In this document: positions 5,123-7,453 of the stretch, piece by piece
How the letters are laid out: each line of letters begins with the position of its first letter
Position numbering within the stretch: the stretch's first letter is position 1
Assembly: GCA_012797915.1 (NCBI GenBank)
Contig: JAAZOE010000409.1
Coordinates: forward strand, 1 to 7,453
Source: Candidatus Zixiibacteriota bacterium
GTDB lineage: Bacteria > Zixibacteria > MSB-5A5 > GN15 > JAAZOE01
Direction of reading: 5' to 3'
DNA: 7,453 nt
Made by a program: the position numbers and the translations under genes
The notes under the pieces: model-generated
The model's input: the letters and a program-made list of their open reading frames with translations, nothing else
Told to the model about the DNA's origin: nothing
The model's database searches: none

Positions 5123-7120
5123 GTGGCCGACAAAGCAGAAGGCAACGTCTCAACCACCGGCGCCCCGAAATTTCAACCGTATATCAAGGCCGAGCAATCG
5201 ATACCGGAAGCGACCATGAAGGCTCTGGTCCTCGGCTCCATCATTGCGGTGATTTTCGCGGTGGCCAACGCCTATCTGGGGCTGAAATTCGGGATGACGG
5301 TTTCGGCCTCCATCCCGGCGGCGGTTATTTCCATGGGGGTCCTGCGGGCCATCTACGGCAAAACCGGCGTGACCGTGTTGGAAAACAACATCGTGCAGAC
5401 GATCGGCTCGGCCGGTGAATCGCTGGCGGCAGGGATTATCTTCACCCTTCCGGCCTTTTTCATCTGGGCCGCCAATACGGAGATGATCGCGGCCGGGTAT
5501 AAATACGACATCACCAAGATGCATATTTTCTGGTTCGCCCTGCTGGGCGGCACGCTGGGCGTCCTGCTGATGATTCCCTTGCGGAAGTACCTGGTCGAGA
5601 AGGAACACGGCAACCTGCGTTTTCCGGAGGGGACCGCCTGCGCCGAGATCATTATCGCCGGCGATGAAGGCGGGTCCCGGGCCAGGGTCATTTTCACCAG
5701 CATGGGGGTCGGCGCCCTGTACAAGGCGTTGATGAGCTTGGGGCGGTTCTGGAGCGAATCGCCGTCCTACAACCTCAAGGGACTCATGAAAGGGGGCGTC
5801 ATCGGGATGGACGCCACCCCGGCCCTGTTGGGCGTCGGGTATATCATCGGTCCCCGGGTGGCGGCGCTGATGATGGCCGGCGCGGTCATCGGGTATCTGG
5901 GCTTCAGTCCCCTGCTGGCCTTCATCGGCAACCAGATTCCCGGCCTGATTATCGCTCCCGGCACCATCCCCCTGAACGAAATGGACCCCGCGGGATTGCG
6001 GAATTCCTATATCAAGTATCTCGGCGTCGGCGCGGTCGCATTCGGCGGGTTCATCTCGCTGACCAAATCGCTGCCGGCGATCGTCAGTTCGTTCGCCACC
6101 GGATTCGCTCAGTTGCTGCATCGTGAATCCGGCGCCGGACAGGCGACGCCGCGGACCGATCGCGACCTGCCGATGATCGTCGTCTTGGCCGGCGCGCTGA
6201 TCGTCGCCCTGGGTATCTGGCTGCTGCCGGGGACGAATCTGAACCTGCTGGGAACGGTCCTGGCGGTCGTCTTCGGTTTCTTCTTCGTCGTCGTCGCCGC
6301 CCGGATTGTCGGTATCGTCGGGTCGTCCTCCTCCCCGGTTTCCGGGATGACCGTTTTCACCCTGCTGATCACCTCGTTGATTCTGCTCTATTTCGGATAC
6401 ACGGGGGTCGAGGGGATGATCTCGGCCATGTCGGTCGGTGCGGTGGTCTGTATCGCGGTCTGCCTGTCGGGGACGATTTCGCAGGATTTGAAGACCGGCT
6501 ATTTGCTGGGGGCCACGCCGAAGATGCAGCAGTTGACGGTGCTGTTGGGGGTCCTTTTCCCCTCGCTGATCATCGGGGCGACGTTCTTTCTGCTCAATGA
6601 CGCCTTCGGCTTCGTCCGCACGGCCCAGCACCTGACGCCTTTGGAGGCGCCGCAGGCCAACGTCATGGCCACGGTGGTGCAGGGGGTGATCGGGGGGAAT
6701 ATTCCCTGGACGCCGATTCTGGTCGGGGCGATGATCGGCCTGGCGGTGGAGCTGCTGGGGGCGTCGTCGCTGCCGTTCGCCATTGGCATGTACCTGCCCT
6801 TGAGCCTGTCCACGCCGATCATGCTGGGCGGCTTGGTGGCGTGGCTTATCCGCAAGACCACCAAGGATGAGGACCTGTACAAGAAGCGCGAGGAAAGCGG
6901 GATTCTGTTCGGCTCCGGCCTGGTGGCCAGCGATGCCCTGATCGGCGTGCTTTCGGCCGGGCTGATCGCCGGGATTCCGGCCTATTACAATTATTACACG
7001 CAGTACGGCTCCGTGCCGAACATCACCGGCGAGACCTTCGGGGCAATCGTGTCGCTGGTGCTGTTCCTCGGTCTGGCGCTGATGTTTTACGTCATGACCC
7101 GGGCGTCCGTCAAGAAGTGA
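5123..7120 (+). CDS. OPT family oligopeptide (or metal-chelate) transporter
   Basis: This is an inner-membrane secondary transporter of the OPT family, whose members take up short peptides or metal-chelate substrates, usually with protons. The 665-residue product has the usual length for bacterial members and is hydrophobic almost throughout, with roughly 15 membrane segments. Family hallmarks are the N-terminal 'IPEATMKALVLGSIIAVIFAVANAYLGLKFGMTVSASIPAAV' region (28-68), NNIVQTIGSAGESLAAG (88-104) and LRFPEGTACAEI (165-176). The loop at about 330-350 (RESGAGQATPRTDRDLPM) is hydrophilic. The start is GTG 5123, four bases after AAGGAGG. No in-frame ATG precedes it, and the first internal ATG (residue 32) would remove conserved sequence. 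A promoter and a hairpin over the ribosome binding site lie upstream. The glycosyltransferase gene begins five bases after its stop. Substrate cannot be predicted from this sequence. Confidence 0.93.
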   Translation: MADKAEGNVSTTGAPKFQPYIKAEQSIPEATMKALVLGSIIAVIFAVANAYLGLKFGMTVSASIPAAVISMGVLRAIYGKTGVTVLENNIVQTIGSAGESLAAGIIFTLPAFFIWAANTEMIAAGYKYDITKMHIFWFALLGGTLGVLLMIPLRKYLVEKEHGNLRFPEGTACAEIIIAGDEGGSRARVIFTSMGVGALYKALMSLGRFWSESPSYNLKGLMKGGVIGMDATPALLGVGYIIGPRVAALMMAGAVIGYLGFSPLLAFIGNQIPGLIIAPGTIPLNEMDPAGLRNSYIKYLGVGAVAFGGFISLTKSLPAIVSSFATGFAQLLHRESGAGQATPRTDRDLPMIVVLAGALIVALGIWLLPGTNLNLLGTVLAVVFGFFFVVVAARIVGIVGSSSSPVSGMTVFTLLITSLILLYFGYTGVEGMISAMSVGAVVCIAVCLSGTISQDLKTGYLLGATPKMQQLTVLLGVLFPSLIIGATFFLLNDAFGFVRTAQHLTPLEAPQANVMATVVQGVIGGNIPWTPILVGAMIGLAVELLGASSLPFAIGMYLPLSLSTPIMLGGLVAWLIRKTTKDEDLYKKREESGILFGSGLVASDALIGVLSAGLIAGIPAYYNYYTQYGSVPNITGETFGAIVSLVLFLGLALMFYVMTRASVKK

Positions 7121-7125
7121 GTGTC

Positions 7126-7453
7126 ATGTCCGAACGACGCGCCTCGAGTCCCAGGACCTGGGCCATCCTGATTTTCGGGGTGGCCCTTTTGGTCCGTTTG
7201 ATCTACCTGATCCAGATTAAAGCGAATCCGTATTTCGCCTCGCCGGACGTCGATGAGCTCTGGCATCTGCGCTGGGCGATGGAGATTCTCGACACGAGCT
7301 TCTGGGGAACGGAAGTGTATTTCCGGGGGCCGCTCTATCCGTATCTGCTGGCGCTGTTCTGGAAAATCACCGGGGCCAGTTATTTCTGGACCCGTTTTAT
7401 CCAACTGGCTTTCGGGGCCGCCTCCGTGTCGCTGACCTACCTGATCGGCCGTG
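7126..7453 (+). CDS. GT-C membrane glycosyltransferase, PMT/ArnT-like (partial, N-terminal part)
   Basis: This is the start of a multi-pass membrane glycosyltransferase of the kind that transfers sugars from lipid-linked donors on the outer face of the inner membrane (PMT_2 / ArnT-like GT-C fold). From ATG 7126, 109 residues are visible before the window ends. A basic N-terminus and first membrane helix (about 11-30) are followed by a periplasmic loop 'SPDVDELWHLRWAMEIL' with acidic residues at 41, 43 and 44, where this family carries its catalytic aspartate. Next come FRGPLYPYLLALFWKITG (66-83), whose 'R-PLYPYLLA' run is characteristic, and a helix ending 'SVSLTYLIGR'. It starts five bases after the OPT stop with a poor ribosome binding site (AAGAAGTGAG overlapping the OPT end), so coupling to OPT translation is likely. 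The acceptor (lipid A, protein or other glycan) cannot be told from this fragment. Confidence 0.8.
   Translation, partial: MSERRASSPRTWAILIFGVALLVRLIYLIQIKANPYFASPDVDELWHLRWAMEILDTSFWGTEVYFRGPLYPYLLALFWKITGASYFWTRFIQLAFGAASVSLTYLIGR

Noticed and set aside
5150..6631. 493-codon minus-strand open frame opposite the OPT gene
   Set aside because: Its product is D, Q, R and G-rich with no domain, and the opposite strand encodes an obvious OPT transporter. It is a codon-bias artefact.
1..7453. CRISPR arrays, tRNA or rRNA genes, insertion sequences, prophage or defence genes
   Set aside because: None was seen on either strand by eye. The genes are ordinary transport, RNA-modification and envelope functions.

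Overview
The window looks like ordinary chromosomal DNA from a high-GC, Gram-negative, uncultured-type bacterium. The best taxonomic clue is the secreted protein at 3831-4634. It ends in a 'SQNSPNPFNPTT...GVYFYKI...KKMVLLK' module, the C-terminal sorting (T9SS type A / FlgD-Ig-like) domain that is common in the FCB superphylum and related candidate phyla such as Zixibacteria, Latescibacteria or KSB1. An outer-membrane lipid transport (Mla-type) operon fits a diderm cell. The phylum assignment is inference only.

Layout, left to right. (1) Minus strand, 2317 down to 1: an Mla-type operon in the order permease (mlaE), ATPase (mlaF), MCE substrate-binding protein (mlaD, cut by the window edge). 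The first two genes overlap by ATGA and the third follows after 13 bases. A consensus-like promoter sits directly in front of mlaE and places its start at 2317. (2) Plus strand, 2451-3461: a PP-loop ATPase of the ThiI/MnmA-like tRNA thiolation type with a C-terminal region resembling the NFACT-R RNA-binding domain, expressed divergently from the Mla operon. (3) 3462-3830: a noncoding gap between convergent genes, with several CGCAT/ATGCG palindromes and a strong terminator for the gene on its right. (4) Minus strand, 4634-3831: a secreted cohesin-like protein with the sorting domain, preceded by a near-consensus promoter and a leader of about 147 nt. (5) 4817-5122: the divergent control region, with two inverted CGCATGCG sites 52 bp apart, a promoter, and a hairpin covering the ribosome binding site of the next gene. 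(6) Plus strand, 5123-7120: an OPT-family transporter. (7) Plus strand from 7126, running off the window: a membrane GT-C (PMT/ArnT-like) glycosyltransferase, probably in the same operon.

The Mla genes encode one machine: MlaE and MlaF form the inner-membrane ABC core and MlaD is the periplasmic MCE ring, moving phospholipids between membranes. The other genes show no clear functional link with each other. I do not see a CRISPR array, insertion sequence, tRNA or rRNA, and I do not see a clear multi-gene novel system. The items most worth checking are the palindrome pairs with identical 52-bp spacing in two separate noncoding regions, the thiolase/NFACT-R fusion with a CxxC plus third-cysteine pattern, and the hairpin masking the OPT ribosome binding site.
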